NCBI RefSeq assembly: GCF_004310295.1
Contig: NZ_SISB01000040.1
Coordinates: 1-61,290 of the forward strand
Direction of reading: 5' to 3'
DNA: 61,290 bases
From: Pseudomonas sp. BGI-2
Lineage (GTDB): Bacteria; Pseudomonadota; Gammaproteobacteria; Pseudomonadales; Pseudomonadaceae
Both the position numbers and the translations under genes were made by a program. Positions 17,754 through 26,239 of the stretch are shown here, piece by piece (positions within the stretch are counted from its first letter, which is position 1; the number at the start of each line of letters is the position of its first letter). The notes below the pieces were generated by a model, which saw only the letters and a program-made list of their open reading frames with translations, did no database searches and had not been told where the DNA came from.

Positions 17754-18676
17754 TTTGCGGCCCCTTGGTACGGATGGGTTTCGTGCCAGTGGCGAGCGAT
17801 GTCGACGCGACGGCTGAACCACACCTGTTCATGACTTTTAGCGTATTCGATAAAGCGCTTGAGTGAGGCCAGACGCGCCGGACGGCCGATCAGGCGGCAG
17901 TGCAGGCCGATCGACAGCATCTTCGGTGCTTCGGCGCCTTCAGCGTAAAGCACGTCGAATGCGTCTTTGAGGTATTCAAAGAAATCGTCGCCCTTGTTGA
18001 AACCCTGGACCTGGGTGAAGCGCATGTCGTTGGTGTCCAGCGTGTACGGGATCACCAGGTGCGGTTTGCCGGTCGGGTTGTTCGGTTCCCAGTAGGGCAG
18101 GTCGTCGTCGTAGGTGTCGCAGTCGTAGAGGAAACCGCCTTCTTCCATCACCAGCCGGCGGGTATTCGGGCCGGTGCGGCCGGTGTACCAGCCCAGCGGG
18201 CGTTCACCGGTGATTTCGGTCAGCACGCGGATCGCTTCGAGCATGTGCTCGCGTTCCTGCGCTTCGTCCATGTACTGGTAGTCGATCCAGCGATAACCGT
18301 GGCTGCAGATCTCGTGGCCGGCCTCGACCATCGCGCGGATCACGTCCGGGTGACGCTGGGCGGCCATGGCCACGGCGAAGATAGTCAGCGGAATGTCGAA
18401 TTCCTTGAACAGTTTCAGAATCCGCCAGACGCCGACACGGCTGCCATACTCGTAAAGGGATTCCATGCTCATGTTACGCGCGCCTTGCAGCGGCTGCGCC
18501 GAGACCATCTCCGAAAGGAAGGCTTCGGATTCTTTATCGCCGTGCAGGATGTTGCGCTCGCCGCCTTCTTCGTAATTGAGCACGAAGGACAAGGCGATGC
18601 GGGCATTGCCCGGCCAGTGTGGGTGAGGAGGGTTACTGCCGTAACCGATCAGGTCGCGTGGGTAGTCAGCGCTCAC
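17750..18676 (-). CDS. puuE: Allantoinase PuuE (polysaccharide-deacetylase fold)
   Basis: Metal-independent allantoinase that opens S-allantoin to allantoate, unrelated to the amidohydrolase AllB. The 308-residue protein has a NodB-like fold: SFVLNYEEGGE near the N-terminus, AGHEICSHGYRWIDY around residue 125, ERPLGWYTGRTGPNTRRL, then YDCDTYDDDLPYW. The start is GTG at 18674-18676, with GGAAG eight bases upstream. It is the first gene of the minus-strand run puuE-uraD-alc-allA-puuD-permease. The palindrome TTGTATACAA upstream overlaps its probable -10 box. Confidence 0.94.
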   Translation of the reverse strand: MSADYPRDLIGYGSNPPHPHWPGNARIALSFVLNYEEGGERNILHGDKESEAFLSEMVSAQPLQGARNMSMESLYEYGSRVGVWRILKLFKEFDIPLTIFAVAMAAQRHPDVIRAMVEAGHEICSHGYRWIDYQYMDEAQEREHMLEAIRVLTEITGERPLGWYTGRTGPNTRRLVMEEGGFLYDCDTYDDDLPYWEPNNPTGKPHLVIPYTLDTNDMRFTQVQGFNKGDDFFEYLKDAFDVLYAEGAEAPKMLSIGLHCRLIGRPARLASLKRFIEYAKSHEQVWFSRRVDIARHWHETHPYQGAAK

Positions 18677-18759
18677 TGCAGTCTTCCTTCTTATTCGTTG
18701 ACAGATTGTGTGGCGTGCCTGGAAGTGGGAAGACAGGCTGGCGTCACAGCGATGGGCTG

Positions 18760-18795
18760 ATTGTATACAACTTTATATCCACTTTGTAAGCCTGA
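18760..18795 (-). promoter_or_regulatory. puuE promoter with TTGTATACAA operator
   Basis: The ten-base perfect palindrome TTGTATACAA lies at 18761-18770. On the minus strand, TTACAA, an 18-base spacer and TACAAT form a plausible promoter whose -10 is inside the palindrome. The GT-N-AC pattern is typical of GntR-family sites. The same palindrome occurs in the likely promoter of the AzgA-type permease at 27719-27728. Confidence 0.55.
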
Positions 18796-18954
18796 ATTTT
18801 TGCATTTTTGATGAACTGTCATCTTCACATGTTATTGCAAGAAACCTGCCCAATTGGTCAGCTAATGGATGGAAGGTCCTCTGATAGTATGGTTTGGCGT
18901 CAGATTCGCCGGGAATCCTTGAATGGCAGTGCTTACTGGAAAAATGTCGTTTTT

Positions 18955-18966
18955 ATTGTGTACAAT
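18955..18966 (+). promoter_or_regulatory. uraH-side operator ATTGTGTACAAT
   Basis: Near-palindrome matching the puuE site except at one central base. TACAAT at its right edge can serve as a -10 for uraH, with TGGAAA 18 bases upstream as a weak -35. This is the same arrangement as on the puuE side. Confidence 0.5.
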
Positions 18967-19096
18967 TTTTTTGAAAAGTGTCTTAATCAGTCGCTCGCCG
19001 CAGCGTTTCGTGCTCCGAATCGGTGCGGTCTCCTTTTCAACTGACTTCGGGAGGCGCGAGGTCTGACTGCTCCACGCAGGCAGACGCGCAGAATCA

Positions 19097-19450
19097 ATGG
19101 GACGTTTGACTACACACGTTTTGGACGCTGCACACGGTTGCCCGGGCAGCTCGATCAAGGTCGAGTTGTACCGCGTTGAAGGCTCGCAGCTGGAATTGGT
19201 CGCCAGCGCGATCACCAACAGCGACGGCCGTGTCGATGCACCGCTGCTGCAAGGCGATGACTACCGTTCCGGGGTCTATCAGGTTCAGTTTCATGCGGGC
19301 GATTACTACCGCGCCCGTGGCGTTCAGCTGCCTACGCCTGCGTTCCTGGATGTGGTGGTGCTGCGCTTTGGCATCTCTGCGGAACAGGATCACTATCACG
19401 TGCCGTTGCTGATTTCGCCGTACAGCTATTCCACGTACCGCGGCAGCTGA
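19097..19450 (+). CDS. uraH: 5-Hydroxyisourate hydrolase
   Basis: Transthyretin-like enzyme that hydrolyses 5-hydroxyisourate to OHCU, the step after PuuD. The 117-residue protein has the N-terminal signature LTTHVLDAAHGCPG with the catalytic His, a central Arg-bearing stretch, and the family-defining C-terminal tetrapeptide YRGS. There is no signal peptide. It is the only gene of the pathway on the plus strand, divergent from puuE, and is followed by a strong terminator at 19510. Confidence 0.97.
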   Translation: MGRLTTHVLDAAHGCPGSSIKVELYRVEGSQLELVASAITNSDGRVDAPLLQGDDYRSGVYQVQFHAGDYYRARGVQLPTPAFLDVVVLRFGISAEQDHYHVPLLISPYSYSTYRGS

Positions 19451-19509
19451 TCCCCCAAGCAGCTGCCTCAACCTGGAAGCGACTGCGCATATAGCTTCTT
19501 TGGTCTTTC

Positions 19510-19536
19510 GCCCGCCCACACTGCGGGCTTTTTTTT
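19510..19536 (+). terminator. Intrinsic terminator of uraH
   Basis: Stem GCCCGC/GCGGGC with a seven-base loop, followed by eight T residues. Confidence 0.88.
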
Positions 19537-19564
19537 GCTTGTTGTTTGAGCAAGTACATTGGGT

Positions 19565-19593
19565 TGCACCTCGTGAGCCGACTGCGAGGTGCA
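19565..19593. repeat. Perfect 9-base inverted repeat beyond the toxin partner gene
   Basis: TGCACCTCG and CGAGGTGCA are separated by 11 bases, just downstream of the minus-strand 624-residue gene. No T-run follows on the minus strand, so it is at best an imperfect terminator or an RNA-stabilising hairpin. Confidence 0.6.
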
Positions 19594-19605
19594 CGCGTTT
19601 CTCAA

Positions 19606-21480
19606 TCAGCGTTCCTTGATGATGAAAACTGAAGGACTTCCAGCGGGTAGGTGCTGGACGCCGCCTATTAGCCATACCACATCACCACGCGCATCAGCGG
19701 CAAGCAGCAACTGGTGGGCTTCGACGCCAATTCGCGCGCTCAGCATAGGGTCTGCAAGCTCTGGCGCGCGCGGCGGTGTGATTTCAATCGCGTTAGTCTC
19801 CACACGTCCCAGTTTCAAAAAATAGACCTTGTTGTGATTGGGTCTGTTAAATACCAGCGTTGGCGGGGGGAGCTTGACGTTGTCCACGTTTGCAGGAAGG
19901 AAGACCTTGTAATTGCTGCGGCCCAGTATCGAGGCGAGCAATAACGGCAGTTGGCCCGGTTCGGTGGGCCGCTCTGTGTAATCCCTCCAGGCAGGGGCGC
20001 TCTCGGGTTTGAAGTTCAACTGCTGCAAGTGCACCACGGATTCCGGAGAGTGCAAAGGGACTATCCTCCGCGGGCCGTCACTGCCGGAAGCGACAGGCAA
20101 TATATCCAGCGGATCGCCGAGTCCTTTGACGCCGATGGTCGATTTCCCCTCCCAGTAGCGGAATGTTTGCATCATGGAGGCCAACCCGCCGCCGTTGATT
20201 TCCTCCGATCCACTGGAAAGCTCAAATAATCGCTTTGCAACGGCGCGCGATGTGGGTTCGGTGAAACCCTTGAATGCATCCGCGACATGGTGTGTGAGTG
20301 TTTTCTCGAAGAGACGAACAGCGCCGTCAACTTTTCGAGTATTTGTGCCTGCGTGGTGGCTAGTGGCTACAGGCTGCAATGAGGGTGCTTCGTGCAACAT
20401 GCGTTCGAATACCTCGAAGCGGGATGGCGCAAATTCCGGGTGTTGAAGGAAAACGATGGGTAGCCGATCGGCCAGTGGCCCCTTTGGTACGATGTGGTAA
20501 TGGAGCTGACCAATCTGTACGGATTCCACCGATTCAGGTTTGGTTGTTTTTCCCCAGGATGCCCACAAGTACGGGTTTCTATTCAAGGTTGAAGCATTAT
20601 GGTTGGCGCCTGCTTCCGCATGGTACGCATCGACATTTTCATCCAGGCGAGGGCGCTTGCTCGGGCCCGGACCGGCATCTTCGGCGTCTGGTAGCAGCTG
20701 ATGGCCGGCCATTTGGGGGCTTTCGCCTAAAGCTGCGGTGATGGGGGCTTTACGTTGCCAAAGTGTCATCCCTTCAATGCTTTCGAGTACCGGGCCAGAA
20801 GGAATCAATTCGATCGCTGAGGTCGCCTGATAATCCCCGCCGGCATTTTTGCGGATCATGACGGTGCCTCCGTCCGCAAGGTCAACATAGGTTCTCTTCA
20901 ACTTGTCGTAGCGGATCCCGTCTGTATCTGGTTTTGACAGCTTGTCGGCTAAATGCCGGGGAATGATCTCCAGCGTCTCTGGCCTCGTCGGTGCAATTGC
21001 CATCGGAACCCGGCCCTCTCGGACTATTCTCCACTGTGGCTGGCCAGGAATTTTCCTGAGAATCGGCCCTGCCTGGCCAGGCGCAAAAGGGAAGGGGACT
21101 TGGTAATCACCTTTTGCGTTTGCTCTGATCAGAAAAATGCCTTCCGGTCCAATATCAGCGTAAAGCTGTTGCCGGCTACTCATGAAAAGCCCGGTTTCGT
21201 CGATCCTGAATAGTTGATCAACCTGGTTTCGAGGCCAGGAAATCATGTTGGTAGCGGTCTCGGCGGCGCTTGCAGCGTTAACCGGCATGTCGGTGATGAC
21301 GATAGGCTGACGAGAGACGATATCGGGTGACGTACTTGATACATTCGTGTCGGAAACAGGCCCTCCGTCGCCCAGAGGCCTGCCACCTCGTACCCGATTA
21401 TCTCCTGACGAAGATCTTGGAGGTGTCGCTGAAGTGTCAGGTGTATTGGAGGTTGAGGTCCTTTTTGGTGGTCTGGCCAT
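19606..21480 (-). CDS. Toxin-locus partner protein with duplicated module, unknown function
   Basis: A 624-residue protein from the ATG at 21478 (MARPPKRTST); a GTG 17 codons earlier is possible. Residues 1-50 are Pro/Ser/Thr-rich and look disordered. Two related modules follow at about 92-153 and 183-243. They share the pattern D(E/T)xG, Y(A/V)D, a hydrophobic IR(A/K)N, then GGDYQ or KGDYQ and SGP or AGP before a Trp. From memory such modules occur in large Pseudomonas dermonecrotic-toxin-like proteins. The remaining 380 residues have no motif I recognise. There is no signal peptide or clear membrane helix. It lies 242 bases downstream of the pore-protein gene in the same AT-richer tract, so a shared role is inferred. 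Confidence 0.6.
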   Translation of the reverse strand: MARPPKRTSTSNTPDTSATPPRSSSGDNRVRGGRPLGDGGPVSDTNVSSTSPDIVSRQPIVITDMPVNAASAAETATNMISWPRNQVDQLFRIDETGLFMSSRQQLYADIGPEGIFLIRANAKGDYQVPFPFAPGQAGPILRKIPGQPQWRIVREGRVPMAIAPTRPETLEIIPRHLADKLSKPDTDGIRYDKLKRTYVDLADGGTVMIRKNAGGDYQATSAIELIPSGPVLESIEGMTLWQRKAPITAALGESPQMAGHQLLPDAEDAGPGPSKRPRLDENVDAYHAEAGANHNASTLNRNPYLWASWGKTTKPESVESVQIGQLHYHIVPKGPLADRLPIVFLQHPEFAPSRFEVFERMLHEAPSLQPVATSHHAGTNTRKVDGAVRLFEKTLTHHVADAFKGFTEPTSRAVAKRLFELSSGSEEINGGGLASMMQTFRYWEGKSTIGVKGLGDPLDILPVASGSDGPRRIVPLHSPESVVHLQQLNFKPESAPAWRDYTERPTEPGQLPLLLASILGRSNYKVFLPANVDNVKLPPPTLVFNRPNHNKVYFLKLGRVETNAIEITPPRAPELADPMLSARIGVEAHQLLLAADARGDVVWLIGGVQHLPAGSPSVFIIKER

Positions 21481-21722
21481 GACAATGGTTCCGATAAATA
21501 TTCTGCTGAATGTCCTAGTCAGGAAGTGCACCTGAAGATGACGAGGAAGTTGTTGGCTGTCAGTAGGGCGCGTGAACGTGTACGGCCCCAGACATCACAG
21601 TCTCAAGTTTTGGTGAATTTGGATTTTGAAGTGCAATAAATATGTATGGGTTGAAACGGTATTTGCAACAAAAGACTTCTGCTCAAAAGTTGGACTAATG
21701 GTGATGATTTTTTGGGTATGTT
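21481..21722. other. Gap between the two toxin-locus genes
   Basis: 242 AT-rich bases with no convincing gene and no clear terminator. Read-through from the large gene into the partner gene is possible. Confidence 0.4.
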
Positions 21723-24700
21723 CTAAAAGGTTTTGCAGGCGTCTAAAAGAATTCGCAGGTTGGCGGCGCTTACAGGAGGGGAGGAAGTGGTGCCGGACTC
21801 CATCAATTCGTAGCAATGTTGCAGTTGGTGCGCGCACCGGTTCAGAGGCACCAGGTCGGCGTAATGGACAGTACGGGATTTGTCTGAATCAAGTATCCAG
21901 TGACGTTTCGACAGATTGTAAGACAGCGTGCCGACCGTGCTGTCTTTCATTGCTATATGTCGAACAGCGATGTCTTCCATTTTTAGTGATGTCATTTCTG
22001 CCGCTATTGCTGCTTCGTTCGGAAGGTGGTTTTTAAAGTACCTGCCGTCGAGTGAGTCAATGTACACCTCGTCAAAATCAAGATCGACTTTGTAAATAGC
22101 GCCGTTTGGAGTGATCACACGTATTTGATCTGTCAGATCTTGAGGGTCGTTGTATTGCGGTAGATGAATTACGGCGTGTCCAATCAGCAAGTGGTTGTCC
22201 ACCAGTTTGATCCTGGTGTAGGCGAGGCCCGTTGCGTCGAATTCCCAGGTAGACGCCGACTGTGATTTGATGGTTGCGTTCGCGCGTGCACCTGGCGTTG
22301 AAATGCGTAACGTCATTTCGGAACCGAGGTGAACAAGGTACGTCGAGCCGTCTCCGACCAGGTTCTCGATAGCCGTTTGCTCGGGGTAAGAGATAAGTTT
22401 GACGCATTTCTCTTGGTTGCCCAGCTGATGAGCGTCATTATCGAAGGGTTGATGGTAGACATGCTTTCCATCTCTGGCCTCTAACGGCAATGGCACCTCC
22501 CTGGTTCGCTCCATCGGGCCGTTTATCTCAAACTGATCGTTTGAAAATGCTGTATCGGGTAAGGAGGGTTGGTTGACCCGATAAGAAACGCCATCGTTCA
22601 TGATCAGAATGAAATGTTGGTTCAACGTCTTGTCGGGGCGCGTTAGTCGGCTCGTGATTCTTTGGTCTCCACTCCAGATAGAACTGGCCAGGTTCTTGAT
22701 AGTCAACCGCTTACGGTCAAAGTGAAAAGTCAGGCCGCATTCCTTATACAGGATGCGGTCGAAATCACGTTGACGCATCAGGTCTACGTTGTAGTATGCC
22801 TCGATTCGTGTCAGTTCATGATTGGCGTAATCAATATAAACGGTGGTCAACGTGTTTGTGCTTCGTTGCTTTACTCTAAGCGTGGTATGTTCATTGATTC
22901 GCGAAATACAGTAGTTCTTGTCTTTGTCGTGCGCGATCGTGGATTCACCATTGTAGAGAATGATCGGATTTTGAATGATGCCTTGTTGAGTGACCACGGC
23001 TGCAATGTCACGCGGGTCATCGGTGTTAATGGTTTCAGGGAATTCAGGCATCAAATGAAATCCGTCCTTTGTAATGAAAGTCAGTTTTCCATTCTGTAGT
23101 TGCCGTTGGTTGTTGACAATTTTGTAGACACCCTTGATGTAGATATCCCGTTCGCTGAGGTCGTTGAGATCAAATCCTGAGGTGATGACCAGCGACTGTT
23201 TTTCTATCTTCCAGCTTTTTATCAGGTCCATTCTCCAGTCAAGCGCAATGACACTCTCGTCTACACCATCCTCAGTAATAAATACGTTGCCGGGTTTATG
23301 CGCAACAGCATAGTGATCCTTTCCGGGGCCGCCGGATGCGGAACCATGATTGTTCAGAAGGTAGATTTGATCATCCCCGGCGCCCGCCTCAATGGTATCG
23401 CGACCCCGAGACTTGATTATGTTCGGTCCGTCTGTACCTATGACCTTGTTTTCCGCGCCGGCCAAGGTTTCTGCGTTTTCAATGCCCTCTAAAAGCGTGT
23501 GTCGATAATTAAAGCGGCTGTCGTTGGTCTGGTCGTGGGTGATGATAGACAGCCGCCCATCGTTCAAATCGATGACATATCCGAATCGTTGCTTGTTACG
23601 CTCAGGGTAGTTACCGGTGATTGTCAACGTGTCGTTGCCAAGGCCGCCTTTCAATGTAGTGGGTAGTGGGTCCTTTGGGCCGTTTTTGAGGAGGTCTGCG
23701 GCGCCCTCGAAGATGAATTCATCATCTTTTTCACCCCCGGTCAGATGCTTGATGCCTGCGGCGTAATAGAATCTGTTGGGCTTTTTTTCAATGCCATTAA
23801 TGGTGTCGTTTCCGCCACCAATAAACCATACCGCGCCTTTGTTCTCTCCTGGCGTTCCGAATTCCGCGCCTGGCATGTCCGCGGTCACTCCGTCGCGCGC
23901 ATCAATAGTGTCGTTACTGTCAATAACATACGGTTTCGGGACGGTTTTATAAGTGTATTGCTGAGCATCCCAATCGAAGCTGGTTACTTGGGTCGGCTTG
24001 AGCTCTACCTGAAACTTGCCATTTACAATGATCTCCGTGGTGTCCTTTAACTTACCTTCCAGTAATTTTCGCGCAGTCGCTTGTAATAACCTCGAATGTT
24101 CAACGGTTGATTTGGCAATCGCGTGGCGAGTTTGAATGTCTTCGTCGGGACTTATTCCCCAGAAGGCGAACCAGCCTGTACGCAGGCGTTCATGGGTAGT
24201 GAGTTCGATGTAATCATCGATATCGTCGACGACGCGTACCGCCGCATAGACCTGGGAACCTGCGACCAGAAGAAGTCCGGCTGCCAACCCCACTGGCCCG
24301 ATAAAGGAGAAGCCAGCCAACGCAGCGGCCCCCAAAATTAATGTCATTGCCGCGCTGGTCACGCTCAAGCCTGCGCTGACGTAGTGATCCATGGATTCTT
24401 TGCCTGTCGCTGCCGCTGCGTTATTAAAGGATTTAACCGCGGAGATGACATCGAAGGGCAATGTCAGTGCGCTGGTGATCAGACCCGCACCCCGGCCTAG
24501 ACGAACGCCGAAGCTGGTTTTGGCAAAATCCTTGTAGGCTTTTTGCCCTGCCTCAATCATGTATTTTGCTTGTTTCGTGACAGCGACTTCGACGGCTAGC
24601 GAAGTAACTTCTGCTGAAATGCTGAGGCTATTGAATACGATCTCGCCTTGATCTTTCCGGGCAATGGCGTCTTGCAGTCCACGCAGGCCGCTATATATGC

Positions 24701-25322
24701 CAAAGGCTTGAAGTCCGGCTCCCATACTGACCATGCTGCTACTCTTGATCCGGTTCACCCAGTGAGGTGTGCTTTTGGACAAGTGCGCGTGGCGTATATC
24801 AAGCTTCTGTGCCGATTTCAGAAGTTTACCCAGTTTATGTCGATGCTGTTCTGGATCGGCGTGCGTGTCAGTATTGGCGCTTATCAGGGCGGGAGCCGTT
24901 AGCGGACGCTGGGTCGCCATCTCAAAAAGTAATGAAGGCAGTGTGTAATCGTCTTTTGTGCCGGTAGAGCGCATACGGGCTTCAATAGACGAAGGATCAA
25001 ACTGCAAGGAATTGACAAAAGACCGCCTGGGATGTCGGAAGAACGTATTTTTACCGTTCAGCCGTTGACCGTTTGATGTTGCACCCAGTGCATCCAGTGC
25101 ACATCGGGTGATCGAATGGGTGCCAATCTTGATAGGACCGAAAAGCTCATCTACAACACGGAGCTGACTTTTATTGGCATTTGTATCTTTAGGGGCCGAG
25201 GTGACGCTTTCCTTTTCGAAATCGATGGTGGACGGTGTATATTCATTGGCGTGCAGGTCAATGTCCGTAACTTCGACGGCGTTATATTGATCGGTGTTGG
25301 GTGATTGGAAAACGATTGCCAT
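21723..25322 (-). CDS. Large predicted pore-forming toxin with RTX-like repeats
   Basis: The protein is 1199 residues from ATG 25320 (MAIVFQSPNT), with AAGGAAG seven bases upstream, which decides the start over one 15 codons earlier. Residues 1-190 are polar and unassigned. Residues 196-370 form a block of hydrophobic helices (MVSMGAGLQAFGIYSG, then LILGAAALAGFSFIGPVGLA) ending in VRVVDDIDDYIEL. In composition and order this resembles the TcdA/TcdB pore-forming domain. Residues 500-670 carry Gly/Asp-rich RTX-like turns: GGGNDTI, GGEKDDEF, GGLGNDTL, GAGDDQIY, GGPGKDHY. The last 500 residues look beta-rich. There is no glycosyltransferase or cysteine-protease domain of the clostridial type and no signal peptide. 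Codon use is AT-richer than neighbours. The toxin role is inferred. Confidence 0.6.
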   Translation of the reverse strand: MAIVFQSPNTDQYNAVEVTDIDLHANEYTPSTIDFEKESVTSAPKDTNANKSQLRVVDELFGPIKIGTHSITRCALDALGATSNGQRLNGKNTFFRHPRRSFVNSLQFDPSSIEARMRSTGTKDDYTLPSLLFEMATQRPLTAPALISANTDTHADPEQHRHKLGKLLKSAQKLDIRHAHLSKSTPHWVNRIKSSSMVSMGAGLQAFGIYSGLRGLQDAIARKDQGEIVFNSLSISAEVTSLAVEVAVTKQAKYMIEAGQKAYKDFAKTSFGVRLGRGAGLITSALTLPFDVISAVKSFNNAAAATGKESMDHYVSAGLSVTSAAMTLILGAAALAGFSFIGPVGLAAGLLLVAGSQVYAAVRVVDDIDDYIELTTHERLRTGWFAFWGISPDEDIQTRHAIAKSTVEHSRLLQATARKLLEGKLKDTTEIIVNGKFQVELKPTQVTSFDWDAQQYTYKTVPKPYVIDSNDTIDARDGVTADMPGAEFGTPGENKGAVWFIGGGNDTINGIEKKPNRFYYAAGIKHLTGGEKDDEFIFEGAADLLKNGPKDPLPTTLKGGLGNDTLTITGNYPERNKQRFGYVIDLNDGRLSIITHDQTNDSRFNYRHTLLEGIENAETLAGAENKVIGTDGPNIIKSRGRDTIEAGAGDDQIYLLNNHGSASGGPGKDHYAVAHKPGNVFITEDGVDESVIALDWRMDLIKSWKIEKQSLVITSGFDLNDLSERDIYIKGVYKIVNNQRQLQNGKLTFITKDGFHLMPEFPETINTDDPRDIAAVVTQQGIIQNPIILYNGESTIAHDKDKNYCISRINEHTTLRVKQRSTNTLTTVYIDYANHELTRIEAYYNVDLMRQRDFDRILYKECGLTFHFDRKRLTIKNLASSIWSGDQRITSRLTRPDKTLNQHFILIMNDGVSYRVNQPSLPDTAFSNDQFEINGPMERTREVPLPLEARDGKHVYHQPFDNDAHQLGNQEKCVKLISYPEQTAIENLVGDGSTYLVHLGSEMTLRISTPGARANATIKSQSASTWEFDATGLAYTRIKLVDNHLLIGHAVIHLPQYNDPQDLTDQIRVITPNGAIYKVDLDFDEVYIDSLDGRYFKNHLPNEAAIAAEMTSLKMEDIAVRHIAMKDSTVGTLSYNLSKRHWILDSDKSRTVHYADLVPLNRCAHQLQHCYELMESGTTSSPPVSAANLRILLDACKTF

Positions 25323-25530
25323 AAGAACTTCCTTGTCCAGGCGTTGTGTGCGAAGTCGCATCGCCATGTTAGGGGGAGTTCTGAAGCGGCAAATATATAT
25401 ATTTATATCGCGTGTTGCGGGTTGTTACGAGGCAGGGTTGAATTGTTGCCGTCCTTGGCAAACAATTCTTAGTGTGGCGGTGTCAATAGAACCTAATTGA
25501 GATGAGGCTTGGGGGTTAGATGTTATCCGA
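25323..25530. other. AT-rich upstream region of the large toxin-like gene
   Basis: Contains the run ATATATATATTTATAT (about 25392-25407) upstream of the minus-strand gene, a likely place for its promoter. No other gene is seen. The tract also ends at the lysE-type gene, where base composition returns to normal. Confidence 0.4.
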
Positions 25531-26160
25531 CTAGTGATTGCTTAATAGGGAGGCAGCACCTGCTCCACTGAAGAGTCCTGCGCTCACCCGGTTAAACCAA
25601 CTTTGTCCCTTGCCACTGCGCCAATACTTGGCCGCACCATGAGCACCCAGCCCATAAGCCAACTTGCACAGTAGATCCAGCACGGTCCAGGTCGCAATCA
25701 TCACCAGCAACTGCGGCAGAAACGGTTGCTCGGCACTCAAAAACTGCGGCAGGAAAGCAGCAAAAAACAAAATGTCTTTCGGATTGCTCGCGCCTAGTAC
25801 GAATGCCCGCCCGAACAGTGCACGAAAACGCGGCACCGGCGCCGCTTGGGGCACTTCAGCGCCCACCGATGGCTGACGCGATTGCTGCCAGCTCTGCCAG
25901 GCGAGGTAGAACAGGTACAGCGCGCCGACGATTTTCAGTGCGCTGAACAGCTGTTCCGATGCCAGCAGCAGGGCGCCCAGACCCAGCGCCGAGGCACTGA
26001 GCAAGCAAATCGAGGCAATCACGCCACCCAAGAACGCCGGGTAAGAACGGCGCAAACCGTAATTCAGACTGTTGCTGATCATCAGCAAAGACAGGGGGCC
26101 CGGGATCAGGATCACCACCAGCGCAGCGCCGCTGAACAGCAGCCAGGTTTCCAGACTCAT
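25531..26160 (-). CDS. LysE/RhtB-family exporter
   Basis: Inner-membrane exporter of amino acids or derivatives. It is 209 residues from MSLETWLLFS, whose ATG follows a strong GGAGGAAA. There are about six helices with the family N-terminal signature IPGPLSLLMISNSLNYG and the central GRAFVLGASNPKDILFFAAFLPQF. The substrate cannot be told from sequence. It lies 80 bases beyond the AzgA-type permease gene on the same strand with a terminator between, so it may have its own promoter. Confidence 0.9.
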   Translation of the reverse strand: MSLETWLLFSGAALVVILIPGPLSLLMISNSLNYGLRRSYPAFLGGVIASICLLSASALGLGALLLASEQLFSALKIVGALYLFYLAWQSWQQSRQPSVGAEVPQAAPVPRFRALFGRAFVLGASNPKDILFFAAFLPQFLSAEQPFLPQLLVMIATWTVLDLLCKLAYGLGAHGAAKYWRSGKGQSWFNRVSAGLFSGAGAASLLSNH

Positions 26161-26178
26161 CACTTTCCTCCATTTATG

Positions 26179-26205
26179 CAAAAGCCCCACCCGACGGGGT
26201 GAGGC
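26179..26205 (-). terminator. Terminator of the AzgA-type permease gene
   Basis: On the minus strand, GCCTCACCC and GGGTGGGGC form a nine-pair stem, followed by TTTT. It lies between the permease gene and the lysE-type gene. Confidence 0.7.
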
Positions 26206-26239
26206 TGTTTTGAAACACTGTTTTTGAAACGTAGACGGC

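Larger units (their letters stand above)
18677..19096. other. Divergent control region between puuE and uraH
   Basis: A 420-base AT-rich gap without a convincing gene. It holds two related palindromes (18760-18771 and 18955-18966), each on a likely -10 box facing puuE or uraH, spaced about 195 bases apart. The spacing would allow a dimeric repressor to act on each promoter separately or by looping. Confidence 0.6.
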
